From UBA9676 sp963837105 (GTDB lineage Bacteria; Actinomycetota; Actinomycetes; Streptosporangiales; Streptosporangiaceae): a stretch of 64,000 bases of DNA. The notes below the pieces were generated by a model. It had not been told where the DNA came from and ran no database searches. It saw only the letters and a list, made by a program, of their open reading frames with translations. Each line of letters begins with the position of its first letter. The stretch's first letter is position 1. Below, in pieces: positions 44,150 through 53,761 of this stretch. The stretch covers positions 1 to 64,000 of the forward strand of contig CAWIMG010000039.1 of NCBI GenBank assembly GCA_963837105.1. Direction: 5' to 3'. Position numbers and translations under genes: made by a program.

Positions 44150-46150
44150 CTACCGGTTCCGGAAGATCGTGTAGAGCACCCGTAGCGCGAGGATGGCGGC
44201 GACGATCAGCAGGTTGTAGCCGATCACCTGGTAGAGGCTGACGGTGGGGGAAACCCTGGGGCCACCGGGCACGCCGAGCAGCAATGCGGCGATGATGCCG
44301 GACGCGGCGCTCAGGAGCGTCAGCAGGAACTGATGGGTCAGGCCGGTGACCACCTGGCGGTCGCGCTGGTCGGCGAACAGCCGCACATTCAGGCTGAGCC
44401 TGCCTTGTTCCATCGCGCCGCTGATGCGGTCGAACCGGCGGGGCAGCCGGCGCAGCACCGGAAGCAGCGCAGCCAGTTCCTCGGCAGCCGTCTTCGGCAC
44501 AGCGGCTGGCGACAGCTGCCCGGCCACGTAGTCGGCCGCGTACTGGCGCGCTTCCCCGGCTATGTCAATCCCTGGCGTCAGCAGGGAGAGAGTGCCTTCC
44601 AGGGTCCCAAGGGCGCGCAGGACGGTGGCGACCTCGGGTGGGACGGCCAGTTCGAAGCGGGCAGCCAGGCGGAACAGGTCGGTGAACATCTCGGCTGCCG
44701 CGGCGGTGCCGCCCGCCAGGTGGCGCGCCATGAACTGGCCGAGTGCCCGTTCCAGTTGCTGCTCGTCGGTGCCCTCGGGCCGGGTCACCAGCTCCAGCAG
44801 GGCGTCGCGAAGGGCCGCGGGATCGCTGTGGCCGAGCGCGAGCACCAGGTCCTGCAGGGCGGCCCGCTGCTGGGCGTCGAGGCGGCCGACCGAGCCGAAG
44901 TCGAGCAGGGCGAGGCGGCCATCGGCGAGCAGCAGCACGTTGCCCGGATGCGGGTCGGCGTGGAACACGCCGCCCTCGGTGATCTGGTAGATCATGCTGC
45001 GCAGCAGCGCGCGGGCCAGCTCCGCCCGGTCAAGCCCGCGCTCGTCGATCAGCTGCCCGGCCGCGGACAGGCTGACCCCGTCCAGCCATTCGATGACGAG
45101 CAGATGCTCGCTGCACAGTTGCCCGTGCACGGCCGGCAGCACCACCTTGACGCTCCCCCTGACCGCCCGCTGCTGGCCCGGCCAGGTGGCGGCGATGGCT
45201 GCCGTGTTGCGTGCCTCCACCCGGAAGTCGAGTTCCTCCCGCATGGCGGCCGCGAAGCCGCGGGCAACGCCAACCACGCCGACCGCCCGCGCCCACTGGG
45301 TGCGCTTCTCCAGCCTGGCCGCCATGAGCTGCAGGATGTCCAGATCCTGCTCGACCGTGGTCCGGATCCCCGGGCGCTGGATCTTCACCGCTACCTCGGA
45401 GCGGTCCTCACCTCGCAACCTGGCCTTGTGCACCTGGGCGATGGATGCGGCGGCGGCCGGCTCCGGCTGGAACTCATTGAAAACCTCCCCCACCGGTGCC
45501 GCCAGCGAGCTGGCCAGGTCCTCCTCCACCTGCTCCCAGGGCACCGGTTCGGCCTGGTCCTGGAGCCGGGCCAGTTCGGTGGTGAACTCCTCCGGGAGCA
45601 GGTCACGCCGGGTGGACAGCAGCTGTCCCAGCTTGATGAAGGTGACCCCGCCATCCTCCAGGGCGCACCGCAGGGACCGCGCGAGCGCCGCCCGCCCGCC
45701 CGCTGGGTCGGCCGGGCGCAGCGGCCGCCCGCGCAGATAGGGGCCCAGCCCGTGGCGCACCGCGATCCGGCTGATCTGCGCATAGCGCCGTGACCGCGCG
45801 ATCGCCCGGCGAGCGCCGACGATCATGTCCACCGGGCGCGGCGACGTCCCCGATGGCACCAGCGCTTCCGCCGCCACGAGGAAGATCATCGCGACGATCA
45901 GCGGGACACCCAGCGCGACGGTGAGGAACGCGGCCAGATGCCCGGGCTGGGCCGCTTGCAGCGACCGGCCGAGCAGGTAGGCGGCGGCGAACCCCAGCAG
46001 GCCGGCGATCAGCGTCCGCAGCGCCCCCACCGGCAGCCCGAGCAGCCGCCGCGACGCCCAGGCCAGGCCCGCCACCAGCGCCATGCTCGTGCCGAGCACG
46101 GCCACCGCAAACACGATCCCGCTCACGGGGGACGATTGTGCAGCAAGCAT
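44150..46150 (-). CDS. UbiB/ABC1 atypical kinase-like membrane protein
   Basis: 666 residues. Three to four N-terminal membrane segments (FAVAVLGTSMALVAGLAW, LIAGLLGFAAAYLL, FLTVALGVPLIVAMIFLVA) precede the ABC1 kinase-like domain: FIKLGQLLSTRRDLLP (KxGQ motif), AAASIAQVHKA (Ala-rich loop), VAVKIQRPG, VFHADPHPGN and LALLDFGSVG. Two further helices end the protein. Family members act in lipid or quinone homeostasis. The start is 4 bases from the stop of the nSTAND-WD40 gene, so they probably share a transcript. Confidence 0.92.
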   Translation of the reverse strand: MLAAQSSPVSGIVFAVAVLGTSMALVAGLAWASRRLLGLPVGALRTLIAGLLGFAAAYLLGRSLQAAQPGHLAAFLTVALGVPLIVAMIFLVAAEALVPSGTSPRPVDMIVGARRAIARSRRYAQISRIAVRHGLGPYLRGRPLRPADPAGGRAALARSLRCALEDGGVTFIKLGQLLSTRRDLLPEEFTTELARLQDQAEPVPWEQVEEDLASSLAAPVGEVFNEFQPEPAAAASIAQVHKARLRGEDRSEVAVKIQRPGIRTTVEQDLDILQLMAARLEKRTQWARAVGVVGVARGFAAAMREELDFRVEARNTAAIAATWPGQQRAVRGSVKVVLPAVHGQLCSEHLLVIEWLDGVSLSAAGQLIDERGLDRAELARALLRSMIYQITEGGVFHADPHPGNVLLLADGRLALLDFGSVGRLDAQQRAALQDLVLALGHSDPAALRDALLELVTRPEGTDEQQLERALGQFMARHLAGGTAAAAEMFTDLFRLAARFELAVPPEVATVLRALGTLEGTLSLLTPGIDIAGEARQYAADYVAGQLSPAAVPKTAAEELAALLPVLRRLPRRFDRISGAMEQGRLSLNVRLFADQRDRQVVTGLTHQFLLTLLSAASGIIAALLLGVPGGPRVSPTVSLYQVIGYNLLIVAAILALRVLYTIFRNR

Positions 46151-46154
46151 GCCG

Positions 46155-49100
46155 CTACCGCGAGCAGGATGGCTGGTACGGCGACAGCGGGATGTACTGA
46201 TGCCACTGCTGGGGCGTCAGGCCCCCGGCCGTGGCGCAGATGTGCTCGATGGCATAGCCGACGTCCAGGTTCCACAGCCGGGCCGCGCCATCGTAGCTGC
46301 CGCTGGCCACTGTCTGCCCGTCATGGCTGAACGCCACCGAGAAGATCCCGCCCGTACCGCCGGCCAGCGGCTGGCCAATCGGCCGGGGGTGCGCTGGCTC
46401 GGCAACGTCCCACAGCCGGACCGTGCCGCCGCTGTTACCGCTGGCCAGTGTCTGCCCTTCCGGGCTGAACGCCACCGAGTCAATGGCGCTGGCACCGGCG
46501 GTCAGGGAGCCAAGCCGCCGGCGTCGCCGCCGCCGCTGGCCAGCGTGTGCCCATCGGGGCTGAACGCCACCGCGAAGACGACAGCGCCGGTCGCCTGCGG
46601 CTGGCCGAGCAGCCGTGGATGCGCGGGGCTGGCGATATCCCACAGCCGGACCAGGCCGTCGCTCCCGCCGCTGGCCAGCGTGCGGCCATCGGAGCTGAAC
46701 GCCACCGAGTAGACGATGCTGGCGCCCGCGGTCAGCGGCGGTCCGACCGGGCTGGGGCTGGCGGGGACGGCCACGTTCCACAGCTGGATCGTGCCGTCGA
46801 TGTCGCCGGTCGCCAGCGTGCGGCCATCGGGGCTGAACGCCACCGAGTAGACGATGCCGCTGCCGGCCATCAGCGGCAGGCCGAGCGCCACCGGGTGGGC
46901 CGGATCGCTGATATCCCACAGCACGACGGTGCCGAAATAGGTGCTGCTGGCCAGGGTGCGGCCATCGGGGCTGAACGCTACCGACTCAACGGCTTCGCCG
47001 ACCTTGAGCGGCTGGCCGAGCAGCCGGGGGCGGGCCGGGTCTGCCACATCCCACAGCCGGATCGTGCCGTCGATGTTGCCGCTGGCCAGCATGTGCCGGG
47101 CGGGGCTGAAGGCGACCGAGCCAACGCCGCGGGTGCCGGCCACCAGCGGCGAGGACAGCGGGGTGTTTTCCGCATCCAGCAGGCGTGAGGCCAGGCCCCG
47201 GGTGGGGTGGAGGCGGTAGGCGGCGAGGTCGAGTTGCGCGGCCAGCGGCGTGTCGCTCGCGCCGAACTTGACCGCTTCCGCGACCGTCTGGTTGTAGATG
47301 GCCTGGTCGCGCTGCTGGAGGGCGGCGTTGCGCTGCTGGAACACGACCACGAAGGCAGCCGAGACAGCCAGGGCCAGCACGGCGAGGAGGGCAACGGCAC
47401 CGCGCCGCCGCCGGCCGGTGCGGCTGGCGGCCCGTTCGCTGGTGTGCAGGAAGTCGCGCTGGATGCCGGTGATGGCGGGCGAGCGGGCCAGGCTCTCGCG
47501 CCCACCCCGTGGCGGCCTGCTGGACCGCGGCGAGGTGGGCTCCCCGGTAGAGCAGCGACGGGTCATCCCCGCTGCTGTGCCAGACTGCCGCGGCATCGGC
47601 GAGCTGGCCGTAGGTGACCCAGCTGGCCTGGTCCTCGGCCAGCCATCCGCGCAGTCTCGGCCAGGCACGCAGCAGGGTGTCATGGGAAATCTTGGCCCAG
47701 TCACCGTGCAGGGCCACCAGGCGGCCAGCGGCGAACGCGGTCAGGACCGCGTCGATCTGCGACGGGGCAGCGGACGGCAGCCCGGCGTGAAGCTCCTTCC
47801 GGCTGACCGGGCGGCAGGCCAGCCTGCCATCGGCAGCCACCGTCATGTTCGCGAACAGCTGCCGGGCGAGCACCTGCTGACCGGGGGAGAGGGCGTGGTA
47901 GATGTCATCGGCTCCGGTCTGGACTGCGTGGCTGATCCCGCCAGCCTGGCTGTAGCCGTGGCCGGTCAGCCGGTCTCCCTCCCGGTTTTCCCAGGTGAGC
48001 GCCAGTGCCTGGGAGAGCAGGGGAAGCGCTCCGGCCGCATCGTCGCCACCCAGGGCGCTCAGATCGCCGAGGATGGTGCCGGTCAGCGCCGGATCGACGC
48101 TGAGCCCGGCCGATGCGGCCGGGCCGGTGATCGCCGCCCGGAACTCGGGCTCGGTCATCTGCCCGACGATGAATTGCCCGTCCTGCAGCGCGGCCGCGAT
48201 CCCGGGAAACGCGGCGCACTGATCCCAGAAGTCGGCACGGACCGCGATCACCACCAGGGCGGGCGGTTCGTGCCGCGGGCCAGCCCGGCTGGTAGCGGCC
48301 GCGCACAACGCGGTCACGAATGCCCGCCGCGCATCTTGCCCCGCCGGGCCGGTGTTCAGCGTGAGTACCTGCTCGAACTGGTCGACGATGAGCAACAGCC
48401 GGGCGCTGTCACTGGCGGCCGGGCCTTGCTCACCCCGGCGGGCGGCAGCCGCGCGCACCGCCTGCCAGACGGCCTGGTGTGCCTGTTCCGGGTGCCGTGC
48501 GAGCCGGTCCCGGACCGGCAGGACGTCGTCGCCGCCCAGTGCCGCCAGCCGGGCGGCCAGTTCGGCCAGCGGGTCCGTGGTGGGTGTCATGGCTATCCGG
48601 GGCCACTGGCCGGATCCCGGTACCTGCCGGCCGCGAGCCAGGATGGGGAGCAGGCCGGCTTGCAGCAGCGAGGACTTTCCCGCACCCGACACCCCGGTGA
48701 CGATGACCGGGCCGCCCTGGGACACCCGGGTGGCCAGTTCGGCGGCCAGTTCGGCGGCGAGCCGCTCCCGTCCGTAGAACAGCCCCGCGTTGGCCTCCTC
48801 GAAGGGCAGCAGTCCCCGGTAGGGGCAGCCCAGCACCCGGGCGCCAGCCTGGCCGCCGCGTTCTACGGCGGGCTCGCCAGTGCCGGCCTGGCCTGGCCGG
48901 GCCGGCAGCTCCTCGCGCATGAGGCGGATGTCGGCTGACTGCCGTTGGTTGCGCCCGATGACAACCCGGGCGTGGGCACCCTCGGAGTCCAGGCGGCGCT
49001 GGATCTCCGCGGCCGCCTGCCCGGCATCGTCGATCAGGAACGCAAGCTCCGGGAAGCCGGCAACGATCGCGCCGAGCGCGGCGATCGCACCCGTGCGGGC

Positions 49101-49556
49101 CTGCTCATCTTCCTCGTCCAGCGCGGCCCGCACCGCCGTCCCACCGGCATCGATCTCCTTCAGCGCCGATGCGATCTGATTGCGCAGGGTCTTCGCGCGC
49201 GCGTTCCCGGCGGCGAGTACCCGCTGAATCCGGGCCGCGATCGCCTGCTCCTGACCGTCGGGCGGGGGAGCGTCTGCCGTGCCATCCCGGCCCAGCCTGG
49301 CGCGTGCGCCGGTCAGGATCTGGCTCAGGAGCTGGCCGCCCCCAGGCACCAGCACCGGGCCGCCCGCGCCAGCACCTTCCCCGGTCACCAGCAGCGGGCC
49401 GAACGCGCTGGCGGACAGCCGGGACAGCAGAATCGCCGGCGAGTCCGCGCCGTCGCCGTCCCCGGCCCGATGGGCACGCTGGCGCACCCAGTCCCGCACG
49501 CCGTCCCGCATGCGCTGGATGCCGTCTGCGGCACCTGCCAGGGCAGGTCCGTTCAT
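46155..49556 (-). CDS. nSTAND-type NTPase with transmembrane segment and WD40 repeats, two frameshifts
   Basis: About 1130 residues. An N-terminal helical region is followed by CPYRGLLPFEEANAGLFYGRE, the marker of the nSTAND1 ATPase. VIVTGVSGAGKSSLLQAG is Walker A and RLLLIVDQFEQVL Walker B. After a break near 47510 the next frame has AVALLAVLALAVSAAFVVVF (membrane helix), LQQRDQAIYNQTVAEAV, and WD40 blades marked SVAFSPDGRTLA and IRLWDVADP. A second break near 46510 precedes the last two blades. Both breaks look like single-base errors. Such proteins couple ligand binding by a propeller to NTPase switching. It is followed by UbiB. Confidence 0.88.
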
Positions 49557-49600
49557 GACTACTACTGTGGCTCACATCACGGCCTCTTGAGAACCGGCTC

Positions 49601-51205
49601 ATGGGCCGGAGGGGCGGTGCGGGCAGCGTGCACACGGTTGAGATCGTGGTCGTGCTGGTCGCCTTGGCGACGGTGGTGGCGGCTTTCGCCAAGCACCTGC
49701 GTGTCCCGGCTCCCTCCTTGCTGGTGGCCGTGGGGCTGGCGGTCGGCCTGCTGCCGGCGGCACCCGCGGTTCACCTGCCGCCCGCGCTGGTCAGCCTGGT
49801 CGTGCTGCCGCCGCTGCTGTATGCGGCCAGCGAGGAACTGTCCTGGCGGGATCTGCGGGCAGTGTGGCGCCCGGTGGTGGTGCTGGCGGTGGGCCTGGTG
49901 CTGGCCTCCGCGGCGGCGGTCGCCGCCGTGGCCACGGCGGTGGCCTCACTGTCGCTGAGCATGGCGTTCGTGCTGGGTGCCGTCCTGGCCAGCACCGATC
50001 CGGTGGCGGTGGGTGCGCTGGCGCGGCGGCTCTCGCTGCCGGCCAGGGTCCAGGCCCTGGTGCAGGCGGAGAGCCTGTTCAACGACGGCACCAGCCTGGT
50101 GCTGTTCCAGATCGCGGTCGCGGCGGCAGTGGGCGGCACTGCCGGGAGGGCCGCGGCGGGCACGGCGCTGTCCGGCGTGGCGCAGTTCGTGCTGCTCGCG
50201 GGCGGCGGCGCGGTGGCGGGCGGCGCAGTCGCGGCCGGCGTGATCGTGCTGCGCCGCCAGATCACCGACCCGGTGCTGGAAACGGTGGCCGCGCTGATCA
50301 CCCCGTATGTGGCGTACCTGCTCGGCGAACTGCTGCACGTCTCGGGGGTGACCTCGGTGATCGTGGCCGGGCTGGTGATCGGCGGGTGGCGTGCGAAGAT
50401 CACCACCGCGCAGACCAGGCTGCAGCTGCACTCGGTGTACCAGACCGTCATCTTCCTGCTGGAGAGCGTCGTGTTCGCCCTCATCGGGCTGGAACTGCCC
50501 ACGCTGGTCCGTGAACTCGGCCGCGGCGGGCGGTGGCCACTGGCGGCGCTCGCGGTGACCGGGACCCTGATCGCTACCCGGGTGGCGTGGGTCTTCCCGG
50601 TCGTGGCCTTCTCCCAGTGGCGCCGCGGCAGGCGCCCATCCTGGCCGGTGCCCGCGGTGGTCTCCTGGGCGGGCACCCGCGGCGTGGTGCCGCTGGCCGC
50701 CGCCCTGTCCGTTCCGCTCACCACCACCAGCGGGGCCCCGCTGCCCCAGCGTGACCTGCTGCTGGTGCTGGTCGCCGCGGCGATCGTGATCTCGCTCATC
50801 CTGCAGGGCTTCACCCTGGAGCCGCTGGCCCGGCTGGCCGGGTTCGCCCCGGCCAGTGCCACCCCCGGGCACGAGGAGACTGTCGCCAGGCTGCGCATGG
50901 CTGAGGCGGGCCTGGCCCGCCTCGATGAACTGGCCGAGGCCGACGGCGCCCCCGATGAGGTGATCGACCGGCTCCGGGCGGGGCTGGAGGCCCGGATCGG
51001 GAGCACCAGTGCCCGCCTCGGCGAGGGCCCCAGAGCGGCGGAGGCCGCGGTGATCGAGCGGGAACTGCGCGGCGATCTCATCGCGGCCGAATCCGCCGAG
51101 CTGTCCCGGCTCTACGACGCCGGCACGATCGGCGCGGCCACCCGGCGCCGGCTGCAGCGGGGCCTGGACCTGGAGACCGCCCGGCTCACCGATGGGCAGC
51201 GGTAA
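49601..51205 (+). CDS. Na+/H+ antiporter (CPA1/NhaP type)
   Basis: About 534 residues with 12-13 membrane helices, starting VEIVVVLVALATVVAAFAKH. FVLGAVLASTDPVAVGALAR and QAESLFNDGTSLVLFQIAV are the ion-binding helices of CPA1 exchangers (TDP and ND motifs). PAVVSWAGTRGVVPLAAALS is another family block. A soluble C-terminal domain of about 110 residues is rich in Glu/Arg/Ala helices. ATG 49601 or an in-frame GTG at 49628 could be the start. It is divergent from the nSTAND gene. Confidence 0.92.
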   Translation: MGRRGGAGSVHTVEIVVVLVALATVVAAFAKHLRVPAPSLLVAVGLAVGLLPAAPAVHLPPALVSLVVLPPLLYAASEELSWRDLRAVWRPVVVLAVGLVLASAAAVAAVATAVASLSLSMAFVLGAVLASTDPVAVGALARRLSLPARVQALVQAESLFNDGTSLVLFQIAVAAAVGGTAGRAAAGTALSGVAQFVLLAGGGAVAGGAVAAGVIVLRRQITDPVLETVAALITPYVAYLLGELLHVSGVTSVIVAGLVIGGWRAKITTAQTRLQLHSVYQTVIFLLESVVFALIGLELPTLVRELGRGGRWPLAALAVTGTLIATRVAWVFPVVAFSQWRRGRRPSWPVPAVVSWAGTRGVVPLAAALSVPLTTTSGAPLPQRDLLLVLVAAAIVISLILQGFTLEPLARLAGFAPASATPGHEETVARLRMAEAGLARLDELAEADGAPDEVIDRLRAGLEARIGSTSARLGEGPRAAEAAVIERELRGDLIAAESAELSRLYDAGTIGAATRRRLQRGLDLETARLTDGQR

Positions 51206-51319
51206 GCACAACGGCTGCGGCAGCGCCAGACAGCCGGCGTCCGGCAGCCGCCGCCAGGCAGCCGCCGCCCGGCCGCGAGCCAGCCAGCGCCCGCGCCGGG
51301 GGATCATGGAGGCATGACG

Positions 51320-52456
51320 GTGGACCCGCTGGCAGCACCGGCTCGCCGGGTCCGGGCAGCAGTCCTGGACCGGCCTGGCCAGCCGGTCCGGGTCACCGAG
51401 GTGGAGCTTGCCCGGCCGCGGGCCGGTGAGGTGGAGGTGGCGGTTGCCGCGGCCGGGGTGTGTCATTCCGACCTGCACATCGTCCTCGGCGACTGGCCGC
51501 ACCCGGTGCCGGTGGTGCTGGGGCATGAGGGTGCCGGCGTGGTGGCGGCGGTCGGCCCTGGGGTGACCACCGTGTCGCCGGGTGATCATGTCGTGCTGTC
51601 GTGGGTTCCCGCCTGCGGGCAGTGCCGGTACTGCCGCCGTGGCCGGCCTGCCCAGTGCCAGCTGGTGGCGGAGGTGGTCGCCCCCGGCGGGGTGCTGGCA
51701 GATGGCACGAGCCGGCTGCGGGCCGACGGCCAGCCCGCCTACCACTATCTGGGTGTCTCCTCGTTCGCCGAGCGGGCGGTCGTTGCCGAATCAGCGGCGA
51801 TCCGGGTACGCCAGGATGCGCCGCTGGATCTGGCCGCGCTGGTCGGCTGTGCGGTGGCGACGGGGGTCGGCGCGGTCCAGAACACCGCCGAGGTGCCGCC
51901 CGGCGCCACCGTCGCGGTTATCGGCTGCGGCGGAGTCGGGCTCAGCTGCGTGCAGGGGGCCCGGCTGGCGGGGGCGGCACGCATCGTTGCGGTGGACGTG
52001 GTGGCGGGCAAGCTGGCGGTGGCCAGGCGGCTGGGTGCTACCGATACGGTGCATGCCGATGGCCGCCCGGCGGTGGCGGCGTTGCGTGCCCTGGTACCCG
52101 AGGGCCTGGATTATGTCTTCGACGCCATCGGCAAGATCGAGACCACCGAGCAGGCCATCGCCGCCCTCGGACTTGGCGGCAGCGCCGTGGTGGTCGGGCT
52201 GCCACCATCGGGCCAGCAGGCCCGATTCGACCCGCTCGCACTGGCCGAGGCCGATCAGCGCATACTCGGCTGCAACTACGGGTCGATCACGCCCCAGCGG
52301 GATATCCCGCGGCTGGTGGACCTGGTCATGACCGGCGACCTGGATCTGGAATCGATGGTGTCGGACCGCCGCCCGCTGGCCGAGGCAGCCGCTGCGCTGG
52401 CCGATCTGCGGTCCGGCCGCACGCTGCGCCAGCTGCTCATCTGTGCCCCTGGCTAG
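51320..52456 (+). CDS. zinc-dependent alcohol dehydrogenase
   Basis: 378 residues of the medium-chain dehydrogenase family. Catalytic zinc ligands are Cys48 (GVCHSDLH) and His69-Glu70 (LGHEGAG). Structural zinc cysteines are 99, 102, 105 and 113 (ACGQCRYC...AQC). The NAD site is VIGCGGVGLSC, and a later ADQRILGCNYGSITPQRDI loop is typical of the class III-like group. I chose GTG 51320 because GGAGG sits 7 bases upstream; the ATG at 51314 is too close to it. The enzyme interconverts an alcohol and aldehyde; substrate unknown. Confidence 0.92.
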   Translation: MDPLAAPARRVRAAVLDRPGQPVRVTEVELARPRAGEVEVAVAAAGVCHSDLHIVLGDWPHPVPVVLGHEGAGVVAAVGPGVTTVSPGDHVVLSWVPACGQCRYCRRGRPAQCQLVAEVVAPGGVLADGTSRLRADGQPAYHYLGVSSFAERAVVAESAAIRVRQDAPLDLAALVGCAVATGVGAVQNTAEVPPGATVAVIGCGGVGLSCVQGARLAGAARIVAVDVVAGKLAVARRLGATDTVHADGRPAVAALRALVPEGLDYVFDAIGKIETTEQAIAALGLGGSAVVVGLPPSGQQARFDPLALAEADQRILGCNYGSITPQRDIPRLVDLVMTGDLDLESMVSDRRPLAEAAAALADLRSGRTLRQLLICAPG

Positions 52457-52591
52457 CCGCGGAAACGCCCGCCGGGCCGGTTCATCACCACGGTGGTGGC
52501 ACACCTGGGAGTCGGACCCAGGATGCGCGAGGGGCAGGCCCACGTACCGCGCCGTCCGTCATGGAGTGCGAACCGTCGCTGTGCCATGTGT

Positions 52592-52609
52592 GCCAGCCCG
52601 ACGGCTGGC
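52592..52609. terminator. hairpin between convergent genes
   Basis: GCCAGCC-CGAC-GGCTGGC, a perfect 7-bp stem with a 4-base loop, 136 bases after the alcohol dehydrogenase stop, followed by the T-richer TTGTGAATTCCTT. It could terminate transcripts from either side. Confidence 0.5.
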
Positions 52610-52627
52610 TTGTGAATTCCTTCACAA
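52610..52627. promoter_or_regulatory. CRP-type dyad
   Basis: TTGTGAATTCCTTCACAA: perfect 7-base arms and a 4-base centre, containing TGTGA-N6-TCACA, the consensus for cAMP receptor protein. It is immediately next to a hairpin in the 304-base gap between two convergent genes. No annotated start lies downstream of it within the gap, so either an undetected RNA or small gene starts here, or the site is fortuitous. Otherwise the gap (52457-52760) holds nothing recognisable. Confidence 0.5.
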
Positions 52628-52760
52628 ACTAGAGTACCGGACCCTGCCGGCGGTCCGGAGTGACGAAAGCCCTCACTTCCCGCCGGGCGGCGGCCGCATC
52701 CCGGGACCTTCGTCACCCCCGCGGGTGCACGGCCGGGAAGCGCTGCCCGCCGCCTGATCG

Positions 52761-53738
52761 CTAGGGCGTCCGGTTGGCGTCGATCTGGTCGAAGTCCCCG
52801 TGCCCGTTGTAGCTGCCGCCGCCCCCCGACCACTGCCACATCAGGGCGTACTTGCTGCCGCTGCCGATGCCGCCGAAGAAGCGCGCGCAGGTTGCCGAGG
52901 CGCTGCCGGTCAGGCACCAGCCCGCGGGCGGGTGCGCGAGGCTGCTGGTGAAGGACTCATAGGTCCATTCGTAGGTGTTGGTCAGCGACGCGGCGCTGCC
53001 GGTACCGAAGATCTGCCCCCAGATGTCCGGTGCCGAGTACACGCCTGCCTTGTCCGAGGAGTGGCTGGTCACGTAGGCGGCGAACCCGTTGAGATCGGCC
53101 CGGTCGACGTTGGCCGGAACGAAAGAGGTGCGGACCACGCCGCTGCACGGCGAGGTGTACACCGAGTTCCAGCCGTTGTCGGGAGCGGGGGTGTAACTGG
53201 GCGCGTTCCCCGGGATCTCGATGTCGGCGAAGACCACCGGATAGGTCACGTGCAAGGTGGCGGCGTGGGCCAGGGCCCGGGCCGCCTGCCGCGCCCCCCA
53301 GGCGTATGCCTCGCTAGCGGTGCCGTTGTAGTGCGGGTCGACGCCCGGCCCGCCCATGAACCAGTACACGCCGGTGCCGATGCCCTGGTGATATTTCGTA
53401 TGGTTCGTGTTCGCCTGCGCGCTGTTGGCCGAGGACCAGACCACGATCTTGTGGCAGCCGGTCAGGACCGCCCAGTTGCCGGCCATCCCGATGTACCCGC
53501 CGTAGGGGCCACCGATCACCGGCTCCTGGTAGGGCGCCGAGCCGGTGATCGTCACGGTGTGGCTGTCGGTCCCATACCAGAAGCCGGCCGGCGAATCAGC
53601 GCGCTGAGTGACGGCCCCGGCCAAGGCCGGCGCCACGCTCACCGCCGCCAGCACGGCCAGGCTGCTTGCCGCCGCCGCGGCCCGGTACCGGGTTCTCCCG
53701 GCAGGCCACCATGGCGTGCGCGATATCCAGCCAGTCAT
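52761..53738 (-). CDS. secreted protein, possible glycoside-hydrolase-like fold
   Basis: 325 residues. A Sec signal peptide is clear (RYRAAAAASSLAVLAAVSVA, then APALAGAV). The mature part has FWYGTDSHTVTITGSAPYQE, GIGTGVYWFMGGPGVDPHYN, VVFADIEIPGNAP and a C-terminal YALMWQWSGGGGSYNGHGDF. The barrel-like layout, with an acidic pair in FADIE and a closing WQW...DFDQID, recalls GH25/DUF1906 lysozyme-like proteins, but I cannot confirm the family. Four cysteines may form two disulfides. ATG 53738 gives a clean signal peptide; longer frames do not. Possibly a cell-wall enzyme. Confidence 0.75.
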   Translation of the reverse strand: MTGWISRTPWWPAGRTRYRAAAAASSLAVLAAVSVAPALAGAVTQRADSPAGFWYGTDSHTVTITGSAPYQEPVIGGPYGGYIGMAGNWAVLTGCHKIVVWSSANSAQANTNHTKYHQGIGTGVYWFMGGPGVDPHYNGTASEAYAWGARQAARALAHAATLHVTYPVVFADIEIPGNAPSYTPAPDNGWNSVYTSPCSGVVRTSFVPANVDRADLNGFAAYVTSHSSDKAGVYSAPDIWGQIFGTGSAASLTNTYEWTYESFTSSLAHPPAGWCLTGSASATCARFFGGIGSGSKYALMWQWSGGGGSYNGHGDFDQIDANRTP

Positions 53739-53761
53739 CGCACCCGCCTCCGATCCTGGCG

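Noticed and set aside
52443..52757. A 104-codon open frame in the convergent gap.
   Set aside because: No ribosome site, no recognisable pattern, and it overlaps the alcohol dehydrogenase end in another frame.
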